NCBI GenBank assembly: GCA_032718865.1
Contig: JALUTQ010000035.1
Coordinates: forward strand, 496,001-560,000
From: Tilletia caries
Taxonomy: Eukaryota; Basidiomycota; Exobasidiomycetes; Tilletiales; Tilletiaceae
Length of the DNA: 64,000 nucleotides
Direction: 5' to 3'
Within the stretch, counting starts at the first letter, position 1, and each line of letters opens with the position of its first letter. Below are positions 19,456 to 28,883 of this stretch, piece by piece. The notes under the pieces are model-generated. The model was not told the DNA's origin. It searched no databases and was given only the letters and a program-made list of their open reading frames with translations. A program made the translations under genes and the position numbers.

Positions 19456-20211
19456 TCTCTTCCTTCTACAGTAAATTCACAAATACCCCTCTTCGCGTAC
19501 AAGGTCCGGGCGGGGAGAGGCTGGAGACTGGTTCCGCTGGCGAAGGAGAGGATGCTGGCAACGTTTTCAGATGCCCTCAAAAGGGATGGGCGGCCGACGT
19601 TCTCTGGTCACTCCTTCCGTATCGGCGCCGCGACCTATTACTGGCATAAGGGTGCTTCAGTCGATGATATCAAGCTTCTGGGGGGCTGGGTCTCTGACTC
19701 CTTCCGGCTATACCTTCGGGATCCGGTCGCAGGCATTGCTCCGGTTCAACAACGACTAGCTCAAGCATCATCGTCCAAGTCAGGTTAGGCTTCTTTCTCG
19801 GTTCCATGGGCAATCGGTTCTCGTTCAGGTTCTCTCTCTCCCTCGCTGGTTCTCTCCCTCTCTGTGCTCTTGCATCGCATCGCATTTCTCGTAACGTTGC
19901 TACCTTTGCTGTTTTTCGGTACACTCATGGTCTGGTCTGGTTACACTAGGTCTAGTCTGTGAATGACTGGCAGGCTGAATTGTGCTCCCATCGGTGATAA
20001 TGGCTCATCGGCGTCCCGCCAAGGCGCTTCCTTCTTTGAAGGTCGCTGCCTATGGTCGCTACGGGTCGGCGGGAACGCTCGCTGAGCCTTTATGAGGAAC
20101 CTGTGTTTGGGGCCAGTTGACTGCCAGGCCGGTCAGACTTTTCAGGAGTCTCACAGACATGCGTATCACCAGATATGTATATTCCCTCTCAGGTGCTACT
20201 AACTACAGGTC

Positions 20212-20340
20212 TCAATAGGTAGGCGAACGAGGCGATGTTATGGGCGAGGAAGGTGAGTGTTTGGGCGATAAACATGTGGTCTGGGTGGATGAGGCCCAGT
20301 CCCCCTAGCGGGCGGGGGCGCTGATGGCGGTGACCGTACG
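20212..20340 (-). mobile_element. LINE, displaced 5' piece of the copy at 7718-9421
   Basis: The minus strand reads RPLGGLGLIHPDHMFIAQT and on to AHNIASFAYLL, the GGLGL motif typical just after a LINE reverse transcriptase. It belongs immediately upstream of REDPIGVWLREGL, where the 7718-9421 piece begins. Both pieces lie on the same strand, in the right order and apparently the same frame. Upstream of about 20341 the LINE sequence ends, which would be its original 5' truncation point. Confidence 0.65.
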
Positions 20341-20362
20341 CACTGCACTGACGAGTGACGAT

Positions 20363-20397
20363 GCTGAACGCTGAACGCTGAACGCTGAACGCTGAAC
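20363..20397 (+). repeat. Tandem repeat (GCTGAAC)x5
   Basis: Five exact 7-bp units lie 20 bp beyond the inferred 5' truncation point of the LINE. Their start, ATGCTGA, resembles ATGCTGA next to the LINE poly(A) end at 7704-7710, a weak hint of a target duplication. Confidence 0.7.
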
Positions 20398-20827
20398 CCT
20401 TCCCCTGCCCACTGTGCTCGTAGTTGCTCGTCCGTCCGATTATTGCACCACGATTGATTGGCGGCTCCCGAAGACCCGAAGTGATAAGCTCAGGCACAGC
20501 GAACTATAATTCCTCAGCCTTATTGTCAATCCCGGCCGGGCACCGGGCAGAATAAGTATGCTGTATTCTTAGAAGCATCACTGCCTCGTGCTGGTCGCGG
20601 CCGCCTGAGTGTCTGCGACCGGTGTTGACTCTATCTTCCCTCTCTTGCTTCTCGATCGTGGGGATTCAGGAAGCCGTTAAGCCGGCTCTCTGCTTATGTA
20701 TAAGCCCACTGGCCAGTGCTGAACGCTCAACTTCCGTTCTTCTTCTGATTCTCTCCCTCATCCAGCTCCAGAACGAAATTGTCCTGTATCTGTCTGTCTC
20801 ACCTTTTGTCCGAAGGAGTCAGGCCTG
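20398..20827. other. Upstream region of the hydrolase-like gene
   Basis: No gene is supported. The last 130 bp are pyrimidine-rich on the plus strand, as in fungal leaders. Confidence 0.4.
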
Positions 20828-22321
20828 ATGAAGGTCTCAACATCAACGAGTGCGGTCGTCGCCCTCCTCCCGGCAGTCGCGCCCCTAGCCTCCCTCGCGG
20901 CGCTCGCTACAGGCGTCGGCACCTTCACCACACAACAGAGCGGACAATGGCTCTACTACGACCTCAACACCGACGAGATCTTCTTTGGTTCCCTGGCGAA
21001 AAACAGCCCTCCCGCCACAGTCTTCAACATCAGCGCAGGGCCGATCGAGGGAAACTACAAAGTCCAGGCCACAGATAACCATCTCTATGTCTCCTCCGGT
21101 ACCGGGTCCAGCGTGGCCGCGGCCAGAACTCAGGTTGCATCGACATACGAGATGTTCAACCTCACCCAAAAGTCCGACGGCTCCTTCTACTTCCGAGCAT
21201 GGAACGGCGCCTTCGCCAAGACAATGTACGGTGCCATGGACTCTTCATCCCGACTCGCTTTTACCATCAGCCCAAGCAGCGCATCCTCGGCCGTCAAGTT
21301 CAATTGGTCTCCCAAGCCTTACACTACCCTTTCCGGCCGCGGAATCACCTATCGTACCTTCAGCGCAGGTTCCTCCGCATCTGCCCTCAAGTATAACGTC
21401 AGCGTCTTCTACCAACCGCAACAAACAGCAGAGACTTCTACTTCTTCACTCTTTTCGCATACCTACGCCTACTCGGTCAAGTGGATCGGTAATGCTCACC
21501 AACCGGACCGGCCCATGCTTATGTACCTCGGAGGGTCCGATGCGCGTACGAATGACGTCCGGCAGGAGACCACCGTGCTCGATAAGACACAGTCGACCGG
21601 CTTTCCCAAGGTTCTCACCACCAACAGCACCCTCGCCCGAGCGTTGTTGAAGAACTACCTCGTTGTCGTACCCGCCTCGCCGACCTGCTACAACACCACC
21701 ACGAGCTCGTACACCGAAAACAACTGCGGTGTCCCAAAGTCCAACCACTTCATCAAGCATTATCGTCCCTGGGAACTCAAGCGGATCTACGACGAAGTCA
21801 ACTCGCGGTTCGCCTTTGACACAACCCGGTTCGCCCTCGTCGGCACCGGCATGGGCGGCCGTGGTGGGCTCCGCTTCCTACTCGAATACCCGACCTTGCC
21901 TGCAGCAGTCTCCATGGTCTCCGGTGCTCTGGAAACCAGCGACAGCGCATACATCAAAGCCCAGCCGTACGTCACCTGGAACTCCGGCGAGGGATGCTGG
22001 GACGTCACCCAGCCCAACGTCGGGGGCAAGTGCGCCTCGGAGCATGTGATCCAGCCTACGATGCAGGACGGTCATAAGCTCACCGGGTTCCCCATCCGGC
22101 TGTGGTCCTCCCGCTACGATGACGTTGACACCCTTGCCGAGGCTACGGACACGTGCAAGATGGTCAATTCGGGCTCCGGTGGGAATTGCACCGTGATCGA
22201 TACGCAGGCACCCAATCATGGCGCCATGGCGTATTACAGCCGGGACGTCAGCGATGTCGACTGGTTGGCTTCCTATCAGCGTCAACCGGGTCAACCCTCG
22301 CGGCTCATCCGTCGAAGCTGA
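20828..22321 (+). CDS. Secreted alpha/beta-hydrolase-like protein without nucleophile Ser
   Basis: A 497-aa intronless protein. The N-terminus is a likely signal peptide (hydrophobic residues 7-28) and many NxS/T sequons follow, so it is probably secreted and glycosylated. Residues 30-170 look like an independent beta-rich domain (GQWLYYDLNTDEIFFGS, YKVQATDNHLYVSSG). Residues from about 215 resemble the esterase/PHB-depolymerase type of alpha/beta hydrolase: RPMLMYLGG, NYLVVVPASP, RYDDVDT and a late NHGAM histidine. The nucleophile elbow, normally G-x-S-x-G, reads GTGMGG, so Gly341 (GGC) stands where Ser is expected. It is either catalytically dead or uses another nucleophile. The domain call is from motif memory and the fold is moderately sure. 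Confidence 0.6.
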   Translation: MKVSTSTSAVVALLPAVAPLASLAALATGVGTFTTQQSGQWLYYDLNTDEIFFGSLAKNSPPATVFNISAGPIEGNYKVQATDNHLYVSSGTGSSVAAARTQVASTYEMFNLTQKSDGSFYFRAWNGAFAKTMYGAMDSSSRLAFTISPSSASSAVKFNWSPKPYTTLSGRGITYRTFSAGSSASALKYNVSVFYQPQQTAETSTSSLFSHTYAYSVKWIGNAHQPDRPMLMYLGGSDARTNDVRQETTVLDKTQSTGFPKVLTTNSTLARALLKNYLVVVPASPTCYNTTTSSYTENNCGVPKSNHFIKHYRPWELKRIYDEVNSRFAFDTTRFALVGTGMGGRGGLRFLLEYPTLPAAVSMVSGALETSDSAYIKAQPYVTWNSGEGCWDVTQPNVGGKCASEHVIQPTMQDGHKLTGFPIRLWSSRYDDVDTLAEATDTCKMVNSGSGGNCTVIDTQAPNHGAMAYYSRDVSDVDWLASYQRQPGQPSRLIRRS

Positions 22322-22997
22322 TTTTCGCTCAGGCCTGCATCCTCCCACATTTTCACCCTTTCTCCGTCATGGACTCTCTTTTTTCGCCTTCGCATTCTAG
22401 ACTCTAGTCAGGACCCAGCGGTCGCCGTCCAATCTGTCACCCCATTCCACACCATAGATTTGCGGACGGGCCGGGCATTTACACTCTACCACACTCCATT
22501 ACCTCCCCCTATCCGAATCTGCTTTACTTCAACATAGAACACACTTATCGCTATGTAACATATTCCTTCGCTTTCGCACCCACGCTCCTTCGACATAGAG
22601 AACACATGGAGGTCATCAATTATACATGGAGTCCTCATCGTCTAACCCTTATCAGCCTCTGATCCGCCTTGCGGTCGCTCGTTCTGTGCGCGGCGTCGAA
22701 GCGGTCAGGCACGGGTAAGTCAGGCGCAGCGAAGTACATCCACAACATCAGCGAAAAGCGCAAGATCTTCACAGGTCCTGGTTTTGCGGGCAAGGATGGA
22801 GCAGACGAACTTGGCAGTGATACAATGAATGGAGAGACGTGGCGATACAATCGTGACAGTCAGTGCAGCGAGGAGACCGAACGATGATGATGACGACGAT
22901 GACGAAGACGAAGACGAAGACGATGAGAAGGAATGCGAAGTAGCAGCGCGAGTTCGAAAACTCAAGCGCTCAAAGAACGGAGAAATCCTCCCCCATC
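22322..22997. other. Convergent 3' regions, acidic-codon microsatellite
   Basis: The downstream regions of the hydrolase-like gene and of the minus-strand KGG gene meet here. A GAY/GAR repeat tract lies at about 22884-22930. No further gene is supported. Confidence 0.5.
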
Positions 22998-23535
22998 TCA
23001 AAGCGAGATCTCCTTTCCGGTCCGCAACGTCGTCTGAGGATGTTTCTTCAGCATGTGCTGACCCTGCTCGACAATCTCCTGCTCGTCCCTCTCGGCCGCG
23101 CGGAGCTCCTGCTTCTCAGAGGCAGCCGCGGTCGTGGGAGCTTCGGGCTCTTCGAGTGATTCGGCACCGCTCATGCCGGATTCGTTCGTGGCGGGGACGC
23201 CGACTCCTCCTTTGGCGTCCGTGAACTTGAGTAAGACAGGGAAAAAGATGTCAGAGTGTTGGCTAACATGGAGATGGCGAGCGATGTTGTATACACACCT
23301 GTTTGCCGGAGCCTGTGGTCACATCCTCGGTCGCAGGAACGAAGTTCTCGTCGCCCTTGTCGGCTGCGACTGTGTCGTCGGGAACGACTTTGGGGCCCGC
23401 GAATTCGTCCTGGGTGGGATCGTAGGTGTAGTCGGGGCCGGCACCTTTGATGCCTCGGCCGCCCATGGCAGCGGTTGCCTGGACATCGCCCTTCTCGCGG
23501 TTTCGGAAGTTGCCTGGGTTCTTGTTCTCTGGCAT
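22998..23535 (-). CDS. CON-10/KGG-type stress-associated small protein
   Basis: A 154-aa hydrophilic protein in two exons (23535-23299 and 23225-22998; intron GTGTGT...CTCAAG, phase 0). The N-terminus MPENKNPGNFRNREKGDVQ matches the NPGNFANRPKEEV pattern of conidiation-specific protein 10 and related KGG-motif proteins, here with MGGRG in place of the usual KGG core. The rest is charged, without Cys or membrane segments, and ends in a basic stretch. Such proteins accumulate in spores and under stress or light in other fungi; their biochemical role is not settled. It is divergently transcribed from SDH8 across 430 bp. Family assignment rests on the N-terminal motif only. Confidence 0.65.
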
Positions 23536-23963
23536 GGTGGGTTGGAGAAAGCGTTGGGAGGTTAGCGCAGAGGGAGAAAGGAAAAAGACGGATGAAGAAG
23601 AGGTTAGCTACGACGCCTTTATGTACTCGCGCCAGGAGACCAATGTGAGCGAGTCAGTCAGAGGATCTCGTTCTCGATCAGCGATCGCTCGTTCCTCCTT
23701 TGGCTTGCTTGCTTGCCTTCCTGCTTGCGTCCCTCCCAAGTCCCAAGCTGAACCCCAGGGCCCTGATGATGAAGCTCGATGAATGGCCACGGTTAGTGTG
23801 AGCCGCTTGTGGCGGAGTTGTCGGCAATTCGCAGGCTGTCAAACACCGAGTCCGCGATGTCCGCTCCACCTTCCCGAGCTGACATCCCCATAAGACCCCC
23901 CAGCTTACCTCACGACTCTCATCGCAACGACAACGACAACGACCTTCACAACTGACAGCAAGT
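23536..23963. other. Divergent promoter region between the KGG gene and SDH8
   Basis: A 428-bp gap between two start codons on opposite strands. It has CT-rich stretches near both starts and no recognisable TATA element. Confidence 0.4.
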
Positions 23964-24429
23964 ATGATCGCAAGCACAGCAACACGATCCACCGCAGCCG
24001 CCGTACTGCTCGCCGCGCGCAGGAGCACTGCCGGTCTTGTCGCAACCCGTACATTCACAGCATCGGCTGCCGCTTCGTCGGAGCCATTCGACCGGCCCGG
24101 TCCCGTGCCACTCCCAGCAAAGGAGCAGAAGGAGTTCGAGAAGCTCGTCCGCGAGAAAGCCAGTGAGTACCCTTCTCAATCTCTTCATGTATCCCAGGCG
24201 AAACCTCATATTGAAAATCTACCGGTCTTCGCCAGACTCACTCCAGTTCAACGCTGCCGCCCAGGGCAAAGACGGCGAAGAGAGCGTACACCCAGACCTA
24301 AGGCGGAAGCCCAAGCCGGACTTTGAAGGCGAAGTCAACCCTCAGACAGGTGAGGTTGGAGGTCCGAAGAAGGATCCACTCAAGTGGGAGCGGGAATGGA
24401 CTTACGGCGGCCGGGCGACCGATTTCTGA
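23964..24429 (+). CDS. SDH8: Succinate dehydrogenase assembly factor 4 (SDHAF4/Sdh8)
   Basis: Mitochondrial matrix chaperone that binds flavinylated Sdh1 during complex II assembly. 130 aa in two exons (23964-24162 and 24236-24429; intron GTGAGT...CGCCAG, phase 1; the nearby TCCAG would break the frame). The N-terminus is a textbook presequence: basic, Ala/Ser/Thr-rich, no acidic residue for about 40 positions. The conserved DUF1674 tail is present as GGPKKDPLKW followed by EWTYGGRATDF at the very end, matching the family's C-terminal DPxxW...GRxxDF. The length is normal. The SDH5 gene follows on the same strand within about 100 bp. Confidence 0.85.
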
Positions 24430-24511
24430 GCAACACGTATCCTCATTGAGGATGGCGTCTGTGAGGGGTGGGAACGCGACATGTGGAAGGGTTCCAAGCC
24501 TCTGGCGCGTA

Positions 24512-25496
24512 ATGCACCTCTTTACCATTGGGTTCTTTTCAGCCTTGCAGATGCTGTTGTGCGAGAATCGTTGCTCTGCCCGGCCCCGTCCGCCCTCGTC
24601 CCTCCCTGCGTTCAGAAGCACGAACGAATCCGAGATCGAAAGGCTGACAGCTCTTCGCCTTTTCTGTTCTGCACTCGCAGGCTCCTATCGCCGTCTCAGT
24701 CCGGTCTTGCACTTGATTCGGTCGTCGTCCAACGCGCACGCCGCAAGCGTCTCCCTCCGAGCATTCTCGACAACAACGCGTTCCTTCAACGAAGACGCTG
24801 ACAAATCTCGTGCTCGATGGGAAGCTTCATCAACCGCGAAGAAAAACGAAAAGGATCAGCCTCCGTCAATCTCCTCCGACCCTTTCCCTCTGCCCTTCGA
24901 CCCTTCCCTCGCGTCGTCCTCCATCGAGGGAACACCGCCAGACGATCTCGCCTCGACCTCTCAAATCGACGGTCTGCCGACGTTCAGCTTCCCAGAGCAC
25001 GCCGACGAGTTTGCGGCCTCCTTCTCCAACCAGGATGGCGGCGACGGAGGAGCAGGAGCGGCTGGACGCGAGGTGTACTCGCCCATGACGCGCGTTCCCG
25101 GACGGACGCCGTTGACGGAAGATCGGGAGAGGACGATTGCGAGGCTGGTGTACCAGGTTCGGAAGCGGGGCACGCTTGAGACGGATCTGTTGTTGAGCAC
25201 GTTTGCTAAGACCGAGTTGAAGGGTTTGTCGGATGATGACTTGATTGAGTTTGATCAGGTGGGTTTTGACGATTCTGACCACCCCCCTCGTCGTTCTTTC
25301 GACTGACGCGTATTGTTTCTTTTTCCAGCTGCTGGACGAGCCGGACTGGGACATCTTCTACTGGTCCACGGACCGTAAGCCGGTCCCGGAGCGCTGGGCG
25401 GCGTCGTTCGCCACTCCTGGCCGACTTGGGTGGCGACTGAGGAAGCACACCAAGAACGAGGAGAAGGTACCGCGGCGCATGCCCAACCTGGAATAA
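24512..25496 (+). CDS. SDH5: Succinate dehydrogenase assembly factor 2 (SDHAF2/Sdh5)
   Basis: Mitochondrial factor required for covalent FAD attachment to Sdh1. Exons 24512-25258 and 25329-25496 (intron GTGGGT...TTCCAG, phase 0). The diagnostic core spans the intron: [24 protein letters not shown], then [18 protein letters not shown] and VPERW, typical of the DUF339/SdhE fold including the RGxxE motif that contacts Sdh1. About 180 residues precede the core, including a presequence-like [10 protein letters not shown] segment and a Ser/Pro-rich linker. The start is uncertain: ATGs at 24452, 24512 and 24551 are in frame, and an intron ending at CTCGCAG near 24680 is possible. The 24452 start would lie only 22 nt after the SDH8 stop. 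Confidence 0.85.
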
Positions 25497-25619
25497 GGCG
25501 CATCTTTATCCTTGGTTCCTTGTCGTACTTCTTCCCTTGGGATCATTCGAGCAGCAATCTATAACGACAGCACTGTCATTATTTTTGGACAGACTTGTTT
25601 TCTTCTATTTCGGATGCTC

Positions 25620-26227
25620 TTATGCTTCTACAGGAGCTGAACGTTTCTTCTTCCCCTCCGCCTCAGCGAAGGCGGCGTCCGTCTTGGCTGCCATCACGAA
25701 GCTGAGGGGAAGAGAGGCGGAAGAGAAGGTCAGCCTACCCGGGGCAAAGTTCATTGACGACGAGGAGATACGCACTCATTCCGATGTAAGCCGCCGATGA
25801 CATGGGTCCACCACGCCACCCGGACGGAACCCCACTCGGTCAACAGGGCCGGATGATGACCTTCCTTCTCCGCCACCGCCCCTACTGCATTAGTAAAAGC
25901 AAGGGCATGTCGAAATGTGCGGAAAAGGTAGGTCCGTTCGAGCGCCGGGATGGAGTCGTGGGGCGGTGGACGGTGGAGGATCTGCCAGGCGCCGTCGGTG
26001 CTGTGGGTGTCTAGGTTGGCGTTGAGGGAGGAGAGGAGGTCGTGCGAGGCTGGGGTGGAGAGGGAGTCGCTTCCCTTCTTGCAGGGTTCGCAGGTGCCCT
26101 CGGCCAGGGCTGGCTGTTGGGCGGAGGAGGACATGGTTCGGATCGAGGGGAGGAGGAGTCTTGTGGGTTGGATTCTTGAGGAGGAGGAAGCACAGACGCG
26201 GGAGAGGAGCGAGAGGGAGGCCTGCAT
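25620..26227 (-). CDS. Pterin-4a-carbinolamine dehydratase, probably mitochondrial
   Basis: PCD/DCoH family enzyme that dehydrates 4a-hydroxytetrahydropterin. 177 aa in two exons (26227-25776 and 25701-25620; intron GTGCGT...CCTCAG, phase 2). The catalytic signature is clear: [23 protein letters not shown] with the His-His pair, and after the splice [14 protein letters not shown], matching the family's GLTxxDxxxAxxID. The first 40 residues ([24 protein letters not shown]) look like a mitochondrial presequence; a second ATG (MSSSAQQP) could give a cytosolic form. The protein ends in a lysine-rich tail. It is divergent from POP4 with only 219 bp between starts. Confidence 0.85.
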
Positions 26228-26446
26228 CACACTACCTAGACTCTGTTCTTCTTTCTGGCTGACTGGGCCTTGTGGATTCTTTTCTCCTTGTTGAAGTGTA
26301 GCGCTGATGATGGATGTCGAATGGATGAGGTTGGGAAGGGAGCGCGAAATGGGAAGAAATTCGGAAGGGAACATCCATCCTTTCGTCCACCACGACCTCA
26401 CAGATACATTGGCGGTCTGTACTGACGTGATAGCAGAGAGGAAAGC

Positions 26447-27965
26447 ATGACCGACGCTGTGAGGATTTCTATGACATGAAGCGTGTCTTTCTCAAGCGGT
26501 TGTTGACGTCCCTTCCCTTCCCAGAACGAGACCGGAGCAAGCTTGACGGCGGCCCAGCGTCTGCTCTCCGAAGTCCTACTCGCATCCTCAACATCCCCCT
26601 CCCGCCCAACGTCCAGGCACAAGCGACGGAAGCCGAACCCAAGCACTTCCAAGGACGGTGGTGTCCCATCTTCTTCTTCCGCTCAGGGTGACTTCGTCAC
26701 ATCAATCGATGAAGAAAATGCGGCGTCGAGGCTACAATCCGACTTACACCGAGTGGCCAAGAATACCACTCTCGTCCTGACGAATCCGGCGAGACCTCGA
26801 CCGCTGCCGCCTGCGAATAGCACGATGGGCACCCAGCTCCGGAAACGGGATCGGAGGGTGGAGGGGAGGGCGAAGAAGGAGGATCGGATGGGACGGATGG
26901 GGAAGGGGAAGGATGCTGAGCTGGGCGGGAAGGGTGGGGAAGAGGAGCAGGGAGAAGGGGAGGGAAGAGAAGGAAGGGCGACGACTGCCCTTAGTCGGAA
27001 GACCAAGAAGCGTCTTGGGTTCTTGGACAAGCATCCGAATCTCAGGTATGTATGGCGAGAAGATTGATGACAGTGTTTTTGCATTTGCCCTTCAGCTAAA
27101 CCGGGAAGGCCCCTTACAACAGCCATGCCACACTTGAACCGCTGTCCTCCATGTGGACATCGTACGTCCAACAGATCCTAGGATGGCGGAACGAGGCCGG
27201 TCAGGTCAACACGGCTACGGTTCAAGCGCTCTTCCAGCGGGTAGACGAGACGAGCGGGGTCCCATCTGGGAGCTTGCGCGAAAGTGCCCTGTCGGGGATT
27301 CAGTCGACACTCTCCAAGGTCGACCTGACAGGAGCGAGTGTGCGAGGTGAGCGGTTTGAGATGATGCGATGACACTTATGGCTTTGCACCCTTTTTCTCA
27401 ACCCTCACCAACTTTGCCTCTTTCTGAACGATTTGTTTTTTCGCCCCAGTCATCCGTTGTTCGGATCCTGCTCGGGTCGGGTTGAAAGGTCTCGTCGCAC
27501 GTGAGACGGAAAACACATTCGTGATCGCAGTCGAGCCTGCACCGCAAACGACGCCTACTCAAGCGTTGCCGACGGAGGGTGAGTCGGACGAGGCGCTGCG
27601 TCAACGTCGCTCGGTTCGACCCCTTGCGAAGCGTACCTCTCAGTCAGGCAAGTCGGGAGAGACTCGAGGTGAGCTCATGACTGACTTTCTATTCTGGCCT
27701 TCCTGGGCTCAGACTGGTTCACTTTCAGACGAAGCGGGTGGCTAACGTTTTCTGAACATGTACTCCAGTGATACCGAAGCACAATGCCGTGTTCGAGGTA
27801 CTTGTTCCTATCCCACCGACAGCGCCCACGAAGGCAACGGATACAGGGAGGGCCGGGGATGCAGAGCGAACGCTTGCGGTGCCGCTGTACGGGAACCAGA
27901 TGTCGCAAGGCTTTCCGACGCGGGCGTCCAAGAAGCACAAGGCGAGAAAGACTGTGGATTTCTGA
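26447..27965 (+). CDS. POP4: RNase P/MRP protein subunit POP4 (Rpp29)
   Basis: RNA-binding subunit of nuclear RNase P and RNase MRP (tRNA 5' and rRNA processing). 390 aa, five exons: 26447-26458, 26525-27045, 27123-27346, 27450-27668 and 27769-27965. The first exon codes only MTDA. The Rpp29 core is spread over the last three exons: [14 protein letters not shown], then [16 protein letters not shown] (Sm-like fold), then [14 protein letters not shown] and a basic tail ending [11 protein letters not shown]. The N-terminal half is low-complexity, with a Gly/Glu/Arg-rich insert at residues about 110-160. All splice junctions are GT-AG and keep the frame. The acceptor of intron 2 (ACAACAG) was chosen because the earlier TTCAG runs into a stop. 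Confidence 0.85.
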
Positions 27966-28187
27966 TCGCTCTTTCGCACTCACTCTTTAACTCTATCACG
28001 CGGGAGTACGAGAGATGCCATGGGAGGGTGAATCTTGATCCGCAGCCGGCTTGGATGGGTCCGCTGGCGCCTGGCAAAGCGCAGAGTCGGCCTCGACGGA
28101 AGCTGAGTTGGAATTTCGCTGGTCTATTCTTTCGTTTCTCCTGAATGAAAATGGAAACTCGGTTGTCGCATTCCATTTTTCACTCTG

Positions 28188-28238
28188 ATGCCGATGACAT
28201 ACATACACCAGCAGGAAGTCGAGCGCGCCGAGGCTGAG

Positions 28239-28270
<32 letters not shown>

Positions 28271-28883
28271 TTCCGTTCTTCCAACCCAGTCCTCTTCTGA
28301 CTCACCCCCAGAAGCTCAGGTCCTTCCGAACGAGCGCGCGACGAGAGAGGCGGCCAGAGAAAGAGAGAAGGAATCCATCCCGCTCTCTCCTTTCCCCTCC
28401 CCCCGCCCGGCGACGGCCCCCCAGTCGTTCGCAGCGACCCGCGGACGCAACACAGCCCACAGGGACCCGCGGAAAGCCCCTTATTGGCAGACAGGGAACC
28501 CCCTGAAGCCCAAGGCTTACGCTCCACTCGAAGCGGTCACGGGTCAACGCACGGTCCCGGTTGCCTGCAGCGCAAAAGGAGAACCGCCACGACTACGACA
28601 CCAGGTTGTTGTGCGCGCGCATACACCTGCACTTGTGTCTGCTTCTGCCATCCGAAGTCGGACTCGAAAACGAGGACAAGGCGCCAGCTGCTCGACTCGA
28701 CCTCGGTCTGTTCAGCTATCTGTTCCTTTACGGTCCGGAACTTTCCAGCAAGGTCCAGCTGAATCTTCTTTACTCGATCACCTAGCGGCTGTTTCGAGCA
28801 AGGTCCATCGGAGTCAACAACGGGAAGAACGTCCTTCACGTCGTCGGGATCCACACCGGGCAGTCAGCCAAGTCAATTCGTAG
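28188..28883 (+). CDS. Uncertain coding region, possibly decayed
   Basis: I cannot identify this. An ATG at 28188 opens a frame with a run of 11 Asp (GAC microsatellite) and a Ser/Pro/Arg-rich segment. From about 28561 the best codon bias shifts to another plus-strand frame (ARIHLHLCLLLPSEVG, KVQLNLLYSIT). That frame stops at 28783-28785 but continues with coding-like codons beyond the TAG to about 28960. The minus strand is also open from 28854 to 28537. The picture fits a gene with missed introns, or a gene decaying by a frameshift near the A4 run at about 28574 and a nonsense codon. Coordinates are those of the first frame. Confidence 0.25.

Larger units (their letters stand above)
13542..19788 (+). 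pseudogene. DIRS-like tyrosine recombinase, split by insertion
   Basis: Site-specific recombinase that would integrate the retroelement. The first part (13542-14507, 322 codons) has the core-binding domain (STRENYGSGIGIFIAFCF, TVSNYLSALAAWHESWG) and the first catalytic Arg in SACRLGE. The second part (19456-19788, 111 codons) has the box II motif GHSFRIGAATYYWHKGA (His and Arg), LLGGWVSDSF and the presumed nucleophile Tyr in FRLYLRD. The two parts are separated by the 4,940-bp unit plus one copy of an 8-bp duplication. Removing both leaves a single open frame of 432 residues with no other lesion. Disruption of the catalytic domain should make this copy unable to integrate by itself. Confidence 0.88.
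9422..20209 (+). mobile_element. DIRS-like tyrosine-recombinase retrotransposon
   Basis: The element holds three plus-strand reading frames in the DIRS order: gag (9637-11991), RT/RNase H (11942-13567) and tyrosine recombinase (13542-19788). Each overlaps the next. There is no integrase of the DDE type and no LTR, as expected for this order. Boundaries are inferred from where the LINE reading frame stops and resumes: left near 9422, right near 20209. The hexamer TAACTA occurs close to both ends. I could not find the long inverted or split direct repeats that DIRS and Ngaro elements usually carry. Without the nested 4.94-kb unit the element is about 5.85 kb, a normal size. Confidence 0.8.

Noticed and set aside
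20363..20397. CRISPR-like or regulatory array
   Set aside because: Simple 7-bp tandem repeat with no spacers; eukaryotic context.
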